A stretch of 64,000 bases of DNA from Lampris incognitus. Lineage: Eukaryota > Chordata > Actinopteri > Lampriformes > Lampridae. A program made the position numbers and the translations under genes. Location: positions 98,976,845 through 99,040,844 of the forward strand of contig NC_079213.1 of assembly GCF_029633865.1 (NCBI RefSeq), read 5' to 3'. Below are positions 44,891 to 63,384 of this stretch, in pieces (the first letter of the stretch is position 1; the number at the start of each line of letters is the position of its first letter). The notes under the pieces were generated by a model, which searched no databases, had not been told where the DNA came from, and saw only the letters and a list, made by a program, of their open reading frames with translations.

Positions 44891-46442
44891 AAAAAAAGTG
44901 TAATTATTCAGGTTGGGTGTTCATTTCCGGAAATTCACCTTTTATGTCTTGCTATATCTTTATCTGTCTATTATTTATGCTCTTTTTTTGTTTTCCTGCT
45001 GGCCGTATTGTTTAGTCTGCTGCCGCCGTGCTTTATAGTGAGACCTGCTGCAGCAGATATTACCATGCAAAAACATTCAGGCAGGTCAACTGTGAGCACA
45101 GATAGCTGTAATGGGACATATATATACGAGGGATTTACAGATATCTGTGGTGAAGTTTCATAATTCATGATTTTTTTAAAAAGTTTTTTGCTCATGTACA
45201 TCATTTTAGAATTTTTCTACAACCCTTTCCACTTGACATGACACCGCTTCTTTAACCAGAACTCTCAATGGGCTTTATCAGAGTTAAAAGTTAAGACCAG
45301 CCATCAGGCAGAAAGATAGATCAACGACGGGACAGACAGACAGATTATAGAGAGATGGGCAGATAGATATGCAAATAAATGAGTCAGGGAAAAAAAAATA
45401 CAGACAGCAGTTCAGTGGCAATGCAGTGATAAGGCACACTACTTTCATATTATAATAATGGATGTAACTTGCGTCTGGTGGAGAAGCTGAGGAGGAATGC
45501 GATTGCGTATCTCCAAAGAGCTCGGTGGAGAGTCATCTCAGCTCATCTTCAGTCTCTGGTACGTAAATACAGGGGTATCCCATCAGTATGACGGATCTGT
45601 GATGGCAAAAACACGTGTTTTGATCATAGGGGTGGTGTTTAAACATAGCTTTTTAACTAATCACAACATTTTCAAAATAGCTCAGGGCAAAAAAAAAAAA
45701 GGAGCTCGGCTTATCTCGGCCATCTAGACGGTGGAGATGTCGCGTCTGGGAAGAGAGGAGAAAGAGAGTCCCAGTCTGTTCTGACAGCGTTTACAGAACG
45801 TACAGATGATATACCAACGCAGCCTCTGACACACGTTCCATGAGCAACTCAGTAACTTTTAACTTACCCACATCTTTTGTATGATGTCGTCCAAATAATC
45901 CTGACCTGAGATAAGAGGCATTAATCACTTCTTTCCCCCGCACTTTCACCTCTTGTGCTAATCTTATCTCAAATTTTAGGGTGTGATGGCACGCAGACAA
46001 AGTTCACCGGCATTTCAGATCTTCTGCAGCCTCTTAAATGACAGGGTTGACAAGGTTAGAGTTGCTGCTCCTCGTGGCTTCATCCTTAGTCGTTCCCACA
46101 GCCCCTTGAGACGTGTCTGCCAAAACTACATGTTTACATGCCTCTGAAACCACGTAAGGAGGCCAGTGACCCAGATTGGTGGCATTTGAGCACTTGCAAA
46201 GTCTTTGAACAATTGCTTGAGTACTCTGGTGTCCTACTTCGGTTCCCTCCTATTTTTCACCACAAAAGCCGAGTCAATTCATTTATAACCATCGCTGTCC
46301 TGAATTCTGCTGTCAGTTAGCAAATGACATGTCCTGTAAGGCTTGCCTTGCGAAGGGGGCTTACTTCTTTCCCCTCATCTTGAAAACAAAACCCCTACGC
46401 TATTGTGATTACTAAACTTTTCCCTTGTTTCTACTGGTCCTA
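44891..46442. other. Region upstream of the il23r-like gene without a supported gene
   Basis: The signal-peptide exon and promoter should lie here or further right. One candidate start (ATG on minus at 45536, MTLHRALWRYAIAFLLSF) has a hydrophobic run but no donor in the needed phase. Nothing else seen. Confidence 0.3.
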
Positions 46443-46640
46443 AATCAAGTCAAGTCAATTTTATTTGTATAGCCCAACATCACAAATTACAGATTTGCCT
46501 CAAGGGGTGCTACAGCAACACAACATCCAGCCCTTAGACCGTCACATCGGATAAGGAACAACTCCCTAAAAAATACAAAACCTCTTTACAGGGAGAAAGT
46601 CCTCCAACAGCACCTGGAAGAAGATGGACTGAATAACAGA
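46443..46640. repeat. Dispersed repeat, copy 2
   Basis: Same start (AAATCAAGTCAAGTCAATTT) and GGAACAACTCCCTAAAA as copy 1 and extends further (CAACAGCACCTGGAAGAAGA). Confidence 0.7.
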
Positions 46641-46809
46641 CGAAAGGGATAAATCATGAAAAGCTCTGATCAGATGTTACTGTGATCAAGCGCTGCCACT
46701 GTTAAAACATCATGATGAGATGATAATACCGTCTGCCTTTAGGAATCCTTCATCTTTGCTACTACATTGAGGCTAAATGTGGTCATGCCATGTGAAAGAA
46801 CAGACGAAG

Positions 46810-46845
46810 TCGCTTCTCGGCCTTTTTGGCTAAGATCAAGTGTAG
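46810..46845 (+). pseudogene. U2 snRNA 5'-end fragment
   Basis: 36 bases matching the conserved 5' end of U2 snRNA (CGCTTCTCGGCC, GGCTAAGATCAAGTGTAG) with one extra T in the T run. The match ends there: the branch-point recognition region and Sm site are missing, so it is not a working gene. Confidence 0.85.
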
Positions 46846-47329
46846 AAAGAATGGAAGCAAACCGAAGACTTTCCTTAATTGATACTGGTTGGGTAGAGAA
46901 GTCTCCCCGCGTGCCTCTGTTCATACTCATTTAAAACGGCTCGATTTGAGCAGATTTGAGTATTTTGTTGCTGAGACGAGCAAAACAGGGCTGGCAGCTT
47001 TGCAGCGCCTCAGTAGATTTTGAGATTTCCTTGCCGATGCTTGTACTCAGCTTCAAAAGGCCTAAAAGGGAAAACCCAAGGGTAAGAATATGTACACGCT
47101 CACACCGAGATCACAGAGACCACAAGTGTTGACGTTTTGCTTCTCTAACCTACACCTTTGCTTTTGAAGTGTTTGCAAACCCACCCGCCCACCCCAAAAA
47201 AAAAGAAAGAAAGAAAAGCAAAGCTTCTCTCTCATGAAGATTTAACCTTAGAGCTCAAGTTGGTGAAAATTTACACACAACAGAAACTCAGTTGGGTAAA
47301 CCAAAGGAGTTAAATCAAGTGCAACAGGA

Positions 47330-48790
47330 TTTGGTATATATCCGTGAAGACGTTTTGCCTCTCATCCAAGAGGCTTCCTCAGTTCGTGCCTTTCTGACTA
47401 GACCAAGCTAGTCTGACTGGCTGGTGATGAGACTCAGAATTTATCCTCTAGGAGTCGTTATCGGAGCTATTGATATGCGTGGCTCTCCTGTGCTCTGATG
47501 TCCAGCCGGGCCCGTCGCCATTGGAGCTGTTGATTTGCATTTGTTTAGCAGCGACGGTCGTTGGGGGTGTTAGTTTCGACTTCATCGTTCAGTGGTCAGT
47601 CGTTGGAGCTGTTAGTGACCGACTGTTGTTCTTGAAGGTTAGCCTTCTTGAGTCTCCTGGGTAGAGATGAAAGGACGGCATTGTAAGTGGGAGATAGTTG
47701 GTGTCGCAGACCTCCTCCTCTGTTGAGGGATGGTTTTTCCAGTTTCGCATAGATGGCTTCCTTCACCCCTCTTTCAAACCATCTACCTCCACCTATTTCC
47801 ACTTACAATGCCGTCCTTCATCTCTACCCAGGAGACTCAAGAAGCCTAGCCTCCAAGAACAACAGTCAGTCACTAACGGCTCCAACGACTCCTATGACCA
47901 CTGAACGATGAAGTCGAAACTAACACCCCCAACGACCGTCGCTGCTAAACAAGTGCAAATCAATAGCTCCGATGGCGACGGGCGCGGCTGGACATCGGTA
48001 CACAAAAGAGCCACTGTAAGACTTAAAATATTATTGGAACCATAAACCATTTATATCAAACGATGGTGGGGTAACTAAATGTCATTATGTGAATTATATT
48101 ACTTGCTACTTGTAGAGAGGAATGCTTGTGTAGCCAAGGCCAGCGAGAGGAGATAAGAAGTCTGGAACAGAGAGACCCTCGAGGTAGACACGGCATGTCA
48201 ACACAGGATGAACTCTCCCTACCCAAACGGGGGATAGCTAACAGAGAGGGGGGTTATGCAGACAGAAGGGATAGTGTAGAGAAGTAAAACAAGTCGGGAA
48301 GAATGCTCAAGGCCGTCTGTGACGCATGAACAAGGGAAGTTTAGCATATAAAGAATCTCACACACAAAGAAAGACAGACACATAGGGAGGATTGGCTGTT
48401 TGTGTCTCCAGATATCTGTCAAATAATAAACCGCGGAATTATCTCCAAAAACGTCTCGACTGTCGTTTCTTCACATTAACGGACTCGGATGAGGGGATAG
48501 CGAACGAATCCCTGACACCACTCATACCTATGGCTCTGTTAGCGACGGGCGTTGGTAAACATCTGATCACAAAGAGCCACGCATATCTATGGCTCTGACA
48601 ACGACTCCCAGAGGATAAATTCTGAGTCTCGTCACCAGCCAGTCAGACTAGCTTGGTCTAGTCAGAAAGGCACGAACTGAAGAAGCCTCTTGGATGAGAG
48701 GCGAAACGTATTCACGGATATATACCAAGTCCAGTTGCACTTGATTCAACTCCTTTGGATAACCATGACCTGGATGAATGAGAACATTCA
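47330..48790. mobile_element. Penelope-like element arranged as a large inverted repeat
   Basis: The left end (47337-47560: TCCGTGAAGACGTTTTGCCT, CACCAGCC region) recurs inverted at the right end (48520-48790). Inside, arms around 47470-47690 and 47790-48000 are also inverted copies. The arms encode the end of the GIY-YIG module (RGVKEAIYAKLEKPSLNRGG). A different subfamily from the copy at 25.9 kb. A solo LTR sits in the right half. Confidence 0.75.
48015..48517 (+). mobile_element. Solo LTR (retrovirus-like), 503 bp
   Basis: TGTAAGAC...CCTGACA ends, flanked by CCAC at 48011-48014 and 48518-48521 (4-bp duplication). Carries a TATA-like AGCATATAAAGAA near 48345 and AATAAA near 48424, in the right order for a plus-strand LTR. 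No internal genes remain. Confidence 0.82.
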
Positions 48791-48989
48791 CGGTCAGTTG
48801 GGTAAACTAAACAGTCAGTCATTGAAGAATCTCATATGGGCGCATTACACTGTGTCTACTGTAATGACCTACTTTACGTCTGTCTGCTTCGCTGTACATA
48901 CAAATAATTCTGGCTTTACTGTGTGGCCCCCACCTGCACATAGCTACGAATTGACCTGTGTGATAAACTGCAGCATTGCCGGCAATGTG

Positions 48990-49840
48990 CTATTTTCTAC
49001 TTTGAGTGGGTGCATATAGTACAGGTATCACAAACCTCCGTTTTGCCGATGACATTGACGGCCTGGCCGCTAACAAACAAGAGCTGACAAGCCTGGCTGA
49101 ACACATTGACAAGACATCAAAGGCATACGGCAGGAGATCAGTGCTGAAAAAAAACAAACTAATGACTAATAACACCAATGGCATTACCAGTAACATTCAG
49201 GTCAATGGTCAGACACTGTCGACAGTCAACAAATTTAAATATCTTGGGGCCATCGTCACAGATGAAGGGTCCAAACCGGAAGTCCTTTCCAACATTGCAC
49301 AAGTGACCGCAGCACTCACAAGGTTAAAACCAATCTGGGAAGACAAAAACATTAGTACCAGGTCTAAGGTCAGATTGATGCGCTCACTAGTCATCTCCAT
49401 CTTTTTATACACATGTAAAACTTGGACACTCACAGCAGATCTCCACAGAAGAATAAGTGCAGTGGAGATGAGGTGCTAGAGAAAGATTCTAGGCATCTCA
49501 TATAGAGACCATATTACGAATGAAGAGGTGAGAAGAAGGATTACACAAGCCATTGGAACACATGAAGACTTGTTGACAATCGCCGAGAAGAGAAAACTGC
49601 AATGGTATGGTCACATCTCGAGAAGTTCCGGCCTTGCCAAGACCATCCAGCAAGGCACAGTGAGGGGCGGGCAAAGATGAGGAAGACAGAAGAAGCGATG
49701 GCTATGTAACATCAGAGAGTGGACAGGCCTGGACTTTGCCAGTTTACAGAGGGCAGTTGAGGACAGACAGATATGGCGAGGACTGGTTGTGGATTCAACA
49801 GCGGTGCCCCAATGACCTCCTGAGAGGTTACAGGATAGGT
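48990..49840 (+). mobile_element. RTE-like LINE, RT C-terminal fragment
   Basis: ITNLRFADDIDGLAANKQEL (catalytic FADD), FKYLGAIVTDEGSKPEVLSN, MRSLVISIFLYTCKTWTLTA, ISAVEMRC then a stop, and RRRITQAIGTHEDLLTIAEK. A different family from the copy at 20.1 kb. Confidence 0.78.
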
Positions 49841-50044
49841 GAGGTGAGGTGATACAGAACAGGAGCCAAAACGATGATAAAAGGTTTGCACTTGTGATTT
49901 TATTTGGTGTGCCCATAAATTTGTTTAGTACTTTAGGTCCCGTGGCTCTTCTGTGGCTGTATTTCTGGTTTGCATAATTGTGAAAGAATGTTTTTGCATC
50001 TGAAATGTATAATTGCATTAGATTTTCACTACATGATTACTGTG

Positions 50045-50267
50045 GTGGACGGCACAGTGGTGCAGTGGGTAGCATGGTCGCCTCACAGCAGAAAGGTCCT
50101 GGGTTTGAACCCCGGGGTTGTCCAACCTTGGGGGTCGTCCCGGGTCATCCTCTGTGTGGAGTTTACATATTCTCCCTGTGTCTGCGTGGGTTTCCTCCTG
50201 GTGGTCCGGTTTGCTCCCACAGTCCAAAGACATGTAGGTCAGGTGAATCGGCCGTACTAAACTGTCC

Positions 50268-50321
<54 letters not shown>

Positions 50322-50450
50322 CCGTGCCCTGTGATGGACTGGCAGCCTGTCCAGGGTGTCTCCCCGCCTGCTGCCCAACAACTGCTGGGATAGGGCTCCA
50401 GCATCCCCGCGACCCTGAGTAGGACAAGCGGCTGGGATAATGGATGGATG
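50045..50450 (+). mobile_element. V-SINE copy with (GT)n
   Basis: Head GGACGGCACAGTGGTGCAGT, box B GGGTTTGAACCCC, V-core, GT tract at 50272-50319, tail TGCTGGGATAGGGCTCCAGC, ATGGATGGAT end. Confidence 0.9.
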
Positions 50451-50564
50451 GATTATTGTGGCCAAAAGAATTCACGATAACGATATTATTGTGATATCTA
50501 TAGAAAATAAAAACTACAAAAAATGCTGTCAGTCAAATTTGTCTTTAACTTTGTGTGTTTTGTC

Positions 50565-50900
50565 TCTTTTTTCATGAATTTATTTCTAGTTTTTCCCCTT
50601 ATCTCACCCGATTAACCCAATGGCATATGGCCGGAACTCTTGTCGAATAACTCCCTGGTTCACGTTTCCACAGGAAGGAGATAGTCGTAACACCAGCTTC
50701 CTTCAAACTCTTGTCGGCTGCTCTCGCCATTTTACACGCTGAAGCCTCGCGTGGATTGCATTCCCCTCAGGCCGCGAAGGAGACGTAGGGAGAATGCTTT
50801 CGGTTGTTTGGCTGCAGGCGCCCGGATGGGCCAGAGGGGTCGCTGGAGAACGACGAGTCCCCGAACACTACACCGATCTACACCCACTATCCCTCAGGTA
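50565..50900. mobile_element. Possible SINE related to family C
   Basis: Starts TGAATTTATTTCTAGTTTTT, close to the family C copy at 29.97 kb. The remainder is GC-richer than the neighbourhood. The similarity is partial. Confidence 0.4.
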
Positions 50901-50909
50901 AGGGTGGCC

Positions 50910-50945
50910 TAATGAATGCCTTACCCCGTGGTAAGGCATTCATTA
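50910..50945. other. Perfect 16-bp inverted repeat with 4-nt loop
   Basis: TAATGAATGCCTTACC at 50910-50925 and its exact reverse complement at 50930-50945, loop CCGT. Confidence 0.9.
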
Positions 50946-53100
50946 GCAGTAGGCTGAAACATTAGCATGTTTTGCTGGGCAAAATAAATTGGTGGAAATG
51001 AGGCACTGTCCCTGTCCTTTTTCAAATTGGTGAGTGCTACCCTACATCCTTGGATGTGGCTCTTTGAATTATTTTTTTACAACTTTATTTTTTTACAACA
51101 ATTTATAATTAATTCCAAGGCAGGGAAATAAAACATTAAATTTAAATAAACTCAACCACAGCATCAGTCAATTTTCAAGGTTATAGGTTAGAGTTAAAGG
51201 GAACGAGAAAAAGTTCCATATAATTCAGTTCAGTTTATAAAGTAAATATACTCCACTTCGGGATTTCCCGGTTACCACTATCAGTTCAGTTCGCTTCAGT
51301 TCACTCAACAAAAATACTGTTCTTCGGGATTTCTCAGTTATTTAACAAACAAAACTCAAAACAAGGAAGTGTTCCCGACCTCTTTTATGGGCCCAGAGCT
51401 TTTCGTCATCACGGGGGAATGGTTTTGGGTAAATAAAAACTTGACCTGTGATTCCTCTTGCCTACCAGCTCGCCCCCTTACAATATGTAAATGAATGGTC
51501 TTGATGTAGTTTTGCATGTCTATCAAGAACACATTTAGTTTGGGTTTTTTCCATTCCATTTCATCCTATGCACAAAGAATCTGCCAAGAATAATTAATAA
51601 ATGTATAACAAACGTCATGTTGGGGTCTTTATATGGGGTCGAATAGAAGCAGGATATGTTGCTTTTGAAAGGTAAGACTGAAAGAGGTTTTCCTAAGAAT
51701 AAAATTTGATAAATCCGTCCAAAATTTGCCAACATGTGGGAAGTTCCAGAAAAGGTGGCTTAGAGATTCAAAATCATTTCCACACAATACACATTTATCA
51801 TCAGTGTCTATTTTATATCAACTTGTAATAAAACTTTTCCCTGGGTAAACTCTATGGACAATCTTTCAGTTAACTCACAAACAAAAATCCACAAACCCCC
51901 AAAGCTTTAGTCAAGAGGACAACTTAGTGCACCATGCTGCCTCTTCTGGTTATATCCAATAGTGAAGTGAATGCCAACATTTTCAAAAGTCTATGATGGA
52001 ATTGAACCCCCCCCCTCTTCCCCCCGAGCATCACAATATGCCTAATTTCCCTTGAAAAATGTTCATATTCAGTAGACCTAACACCTGGAATTAAAATTCA
52101 ATAAATCTATATTTTCCAAATCCGGGTGAGCCAACCTAGTGCAGGGCTATCCAACAAGACTGGTGGCGGTAGTTGCTGCCACAGGTGCTGCCACCAAGTA
52201 TTGACTCGGGGGGGAAAGGGAGGGGGTATACTAAAAAAATGGAAAAAAAAGTCCGTTTTGTCAACTAAATTATGTCTTTTTTTCAAATTAAAATGATTTC
52301 AATGCATTCATATGGTATCACGTGTACTTTGGATCAGGGCAAAACAAGTCCCATTTAAGTCCATGAAATTTGCAGACCCTGACATAATAAAATGTAAAAA
52401 TCCATTTCCTATCCATTGTAAGATATGCATTTGTGCCTGTAGTATATTCGACAAATACACTTGTGTTTGTGCAGATTGTGTATTAGACATCTGTATTCGT
52501 TTTGAAATGAGCAATACAGTCATCAGTGCCTCGAGGTTTATTGTGTGATATCTCTCATTTCACCGTTAAGTGTGGCACTTACCATGCCACTTACATAGTA
52601 TCTAATTCAAGTCTACTATGCAATTGCAGAGTTACAAAAGGTTAATTTACAAGTGTGTGATATTAGTTTCTCCTTTGTTGCTTGGTTGCATTGGTGGAAC
52701 TAGATTTTGATGGAAGAAATCGCACAAAATCATATTTTAAACAGTGTTTTGGGGTTTTCTTTTCTTTGCTTTGTACAACTGTTCTATAAAGCAACACAAC
52801 CCACAAGGTTTGTGTTTTTATCGCGAATAAAATCACAACTGAGATCAGGTACGGCACTTGCCTTCAGCTTATGCCCATGACCAAATCACAGCTGTGATGT
52901 TTTTCACAATAACACATGACCTTGTGCATTTTATTGCCTAACTATCAACATACATATGTGAATACATAAAATATATTTACTGGCCCCCACTACTTAATTC
53001 AACATATGAACTTGAGATTTATAAAAGGTTGTTAAACACGTGAAAGTTGCATGATACCAGTGTACGACTTGAAATGTTTGTGGACAAGTTGTGGAAATTA
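50946..53100. other. AT-rich stretch without recognised gene
   Basis: Between the il23r-like and P450 genes. No repeat family or exon recognised; a few short open frames look random. Confidence 0.5.
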
Positions 53101-53106
53101 TTGAGC

Positions 53107-53549
53107 TACATATGGAACCCCCCCCCCCTTTTTCTCCCCAATTGTATCCGGCCAATTACCCAATTCTTCCTTGACTTCCCGGTCGCTGCCCTACCCCCTC
53201 TGCCAATCTGGGGAGGGCTGCAGACTACCACATGCCTCCTCCGATACATGTGGAGTCACCAGCCACTTCTTTTCACCTGACAGTGAGGAGTTTCACCAGG
53301 GGGACGTAGCGGATGGGAGGATCACGCTATTCCCCCCAGTTCCCCCTCCTCCCTGAACAGGCACCCCGACAGACCAGAGGAGGCGCTAGTGCAGTGACCA
53401 GGACACATACCCACATCCGACTTCCCACCTGCAGACATGGCCAATTGTGTCTGTAGGGACGCCCGACCAAGCCGGAGGCAACACGGGGATTTGAACCAGG
53501 ATCCCCGTGTTGGTGGGCAACGGAATAGACCGCCACGCTACCCGGACGC
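53107..53549 (-). mobile_element. SINE family A
   Basis: Minus copy flanked by GAGCTACATATG (about 53103) and GAGCTCCATATG (about 53551). Just downstream of the P450 stop codon, so it may lie in or after its 3'UTR. Confidence 0.87.
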
Positions 53550-53709
53550 TGAGCTCCATATGTAACTTAATGTCCACAGTATTTATAGGCTGGAGGCAAT
53601 GGGTCAATGGCCAGTCAACAGTGTATGAAAGTTTGTGGTAAAATGAACAGAGCAAATGACAGTGAGTGGGTTATCCTTGTTTGACACATGCAGTAGGACA
53701 GCAGATGGT

Positions 53710-60706
<6,997 letters not shown>

Positions 60707-60891
60707 CTGAGACATTAAGACAGACTGTTTAAGAGACTCACACACTGACACATGGGCTTAAAACAATCCAAGGATGGTCCAAGTTCCAGGGACATTTCAG
60801 CATATTCAAGTAAAAAAAAAAAGTCTATTTGGTGTTGTTTAAATTTTGCGCACAAATGAGAAGTAGATGTACCATGTGCGAAATATTAGTA

Positions 60892-61450
60892 TCTACTAAT
60901 ACTACTTTCGGCTGCTCCCATTAGGGGTCGCCACAGCGGATCATCCGTTTCCATTTCTTCCTGTCTTCTGTATCTTCCTCTGTCACACCAGCCACCTGCA
61001 TGTCCTCCCTCACCACATCCATGAACATCCTCTTTGGCCTTCCTCTTTTCCTCTTCCCTGGCAGCTCCATATTCAGCATCCTTCTCCCAATACACCCAGC
61101 ATCTCTCCTCCACACATGTCCAAGCCATCTCAATCTTGCCTCTCTTGCTTTGTCTCCAAACTGTCCAACTTGAGCAGTTCCTCTAATATAATCATTCCTA
61201 ATCCTGTCCTTCTTCGTCACTCCCAGTGAAAATCTTAGCATCTTCAACTCTGCCACCTCCAGCTCCACCTCCTGTCTTTTCATCAGTTCCACCATCTCCA
61301 AACCATATAACATAGCTGGTCTCACTACCATCTTGTAAACCTTCCCTTTAACTCTTGCTGGTTCTGTCGCAAATCCCTCCCGACACTCTTCTCCACCCTC
61401 TCCACCGTGCCTGCACTCTCTTCTTCACTTCTCTTCTGCACTCCTCGTTA
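60892..61450 (-). mobile_element. RTE-type LINE, 3' fragment
   Basis: The minus strand encodes MVVRPAMLYGLEMVELMKRQ through RGRPKRMFMDVVREDMQ; ACTACT tail at left. Same family as 20104-22654. Confidence 0.9.
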
Positions 61451-61687
61451 GTATCAAGTGCAAAAAAAAAAGGAAAAGAATTTAATTTTATCAACTGGTT
61501 AATTATCAGAGGTCACTCTTAATCACTCAAGATTGACTCCTTCAATAAGTAATTACCCTCTAAAAATGCTTAAAGTTGAAATATGTGACTTTTCTCCATT
61601 AGATAAATCATAGGGTCAGGTACATTATATTAACTTGCATTTTTACCATGGTCAGAGACACTCTCCAGCCTCCGAATACTGCTATTG

Positions 61688-62110
61688 ATCCCCCCCCTTT
61701 TTTTTCTTCCAGTTGTACTTGGCCAATTACCCCACTCTTCCAAGCCATCCCAGTTGCTGCTTAGCCCTCTACCGATCCGGGGAGGGCTGCAAATTACCAC
61801 ATGCCACCTCCGATACATTTGGAGTTGCCAGCCGCTTCTTTTCTCCTGAAAGTGAGGAGTTTTGCTAGGGGGATGTAGTGTGTGGGAAGATCACATTATT
61901 CCCCCCAGTTCTCCTCCCCCCAACAGTCGCCCCGACCAACCAGAGGAGGTGCTAGTGCATCGACCAGGGACACATACCCACAATCCGGCTTCCCACCTGC
62001 AGACACGGCCAATTGTTCCTGTAGGGACGCCCGACCAAGCCTTGGGATTCGAACCAGCCACCCCAGTGTTGGTAGGCAACAGAATAGACCGCTACGCCAC
62101 ATGTACGCCC
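61688..62110 (-). mobile_element. SINE family A
   Basis: C/T run, TTGGCCAATTACCCCACTCT at left, tRNA-like head at right (GGCGTACATGTGGCGTAGCG on minus). Flanks GCTATTGA on both sides. Confidence 0.85.
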
Positions 62111-62232
62111 CAGCTATTGACATTTTTGACTGGATAAGATGAACAAACACATATATGTTGCAAACAATTCAAACAGGAAACAAAATTGAAACATGATGCC
62201 GATGTTGCCAAGCTTCTGTTGGACAGACAATC

Positions 62233-62565
62233 AATGGCGGCTCGGTGGCCCAAGAAGGTCCTTGGTTTGAACATCGGGGTTGTCCAACCTTGGGGGTCAT
62301 CCCAGGTCGTCCTCAGTGTGGAGTTTGCATGTTCTCCCCGTGTCTGCGGTGGGTTTTCTCCGGGTGCTCCGGTTTCCCCCACCATCAAAAAGACGCATGT
62401 TAGGGCTAATACTCCTGTCTGTGCCCCTGACCGAGGCAATGAAAGGACGAGCTGGAGTCGGTCCCCAGGTGCTGCACGGCAGCTGCCCACTGCTCCTAGC
62501 TACACAGCTAGGATGGGTTAAATGCAGAGGAAGAATTGCTCCACAGGGATTAATAAAGTACTAAA
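62233..62565 (+). mobile_element. V-SINE copy (short-tail subfamily)
   Basis: Head GGCGGCTCGGTGGCCCAAGA, V-core, then a tail GGGTTAAATGCAGAGGAAGA and CCACAGGGATTAATAAAGTA, as in the minus copy at 4.2-4.55 kb. Confidence 0.85.
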
Positions 62566-63179
62566 AAAAATCAATATTACTGTGTAACAGTGTTATGATA
62601 CAGTTTGATGTAGTTGTTAATACATTAGACTGCCTGTGTTAGCTTTCCTCCGAGGATCCCATTTTTACAAGGTTGGGAAAAGTTTACTGGTGAGCTGATG
62701 GCACACAAGCAACATGGCGTTTGTAGTCTGAGAAAACCAGTTCCCATGGATCCCTTTCTCTTTGCATTCTACATCTAACTATATCGTATAACAGAATCGT
62801 CACATGGTCATCACGTTTCAAATAGCAAATAGATGAAATGATGACTTATTGATAGAAAAAAAAGTCATGGGTTGAAGCTTTAAGTCCATAGGCAGGCCAA
62901 GTTCTCCATGATTTTGTCTATTTAGGCTTTGAGAACAAAGGTTGTTGACTTTAAGGGATGATTGCTGGGACACATTTGGCATAAGTTTCAGAAACACTGA
63001 TGTTCCTCAAAGAACAGCAGTTCGTGAGATGTCTTGGTTTTCATGGTTTGGGCTAGCCCCCTTAGTTTCAGTGAAGGAACAATCTTAATGCTACAGTGTA
63101 CAATGACATTCTAACAGCGAGAGGCATGGGCGCAAATCCATGAATACTGTGATGCATTCAGCACTTTACCTGTTCCCCC
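62566..63179. other. No feature recognised
   Basis: Upstream of P450 exon 4 and expected to be intron 3. CYP2 exon 3 (a WK..RRF-type pattern) was looked for on minus and not found here or up to 64000. Confidence 0.4.
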
Positions 63180-63384
63180 ATCCATAGGGTTAGTGGTTGT
63201 GTCAGGAAGGGCATCCGACGTAAAATTCTGCCAAATCATTATGTGGATTGGCCCTGTGATGGACTGGCGGCCTGTCCAGGGTGTCTCTCTGCCTGCTGCC
63301 TAATGACTGCTGGGATAAGCTCGAGCATCCCCGCGACCCTGAGCAGGACAAGTGGTTTGGATAATGGATGAATGGATGGATACA
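63180..63384 (+). mobile_element. V-SINE 3' fragment with a preceding repeat piece
   Basis: GTGTCAGGAAGGGCATCCGA (also in the RTE 5'UTR), then GATGGACTGGCGGCCTGTCC and the ATGGATGAATGGATGG end. Confidence 0.65.

Noticed and set aside
45440-45536. Signal-peptide exon of the il23r-like gene
   Set aside because: A hydrophobic start is present but no GT donor in phase 1 follows.
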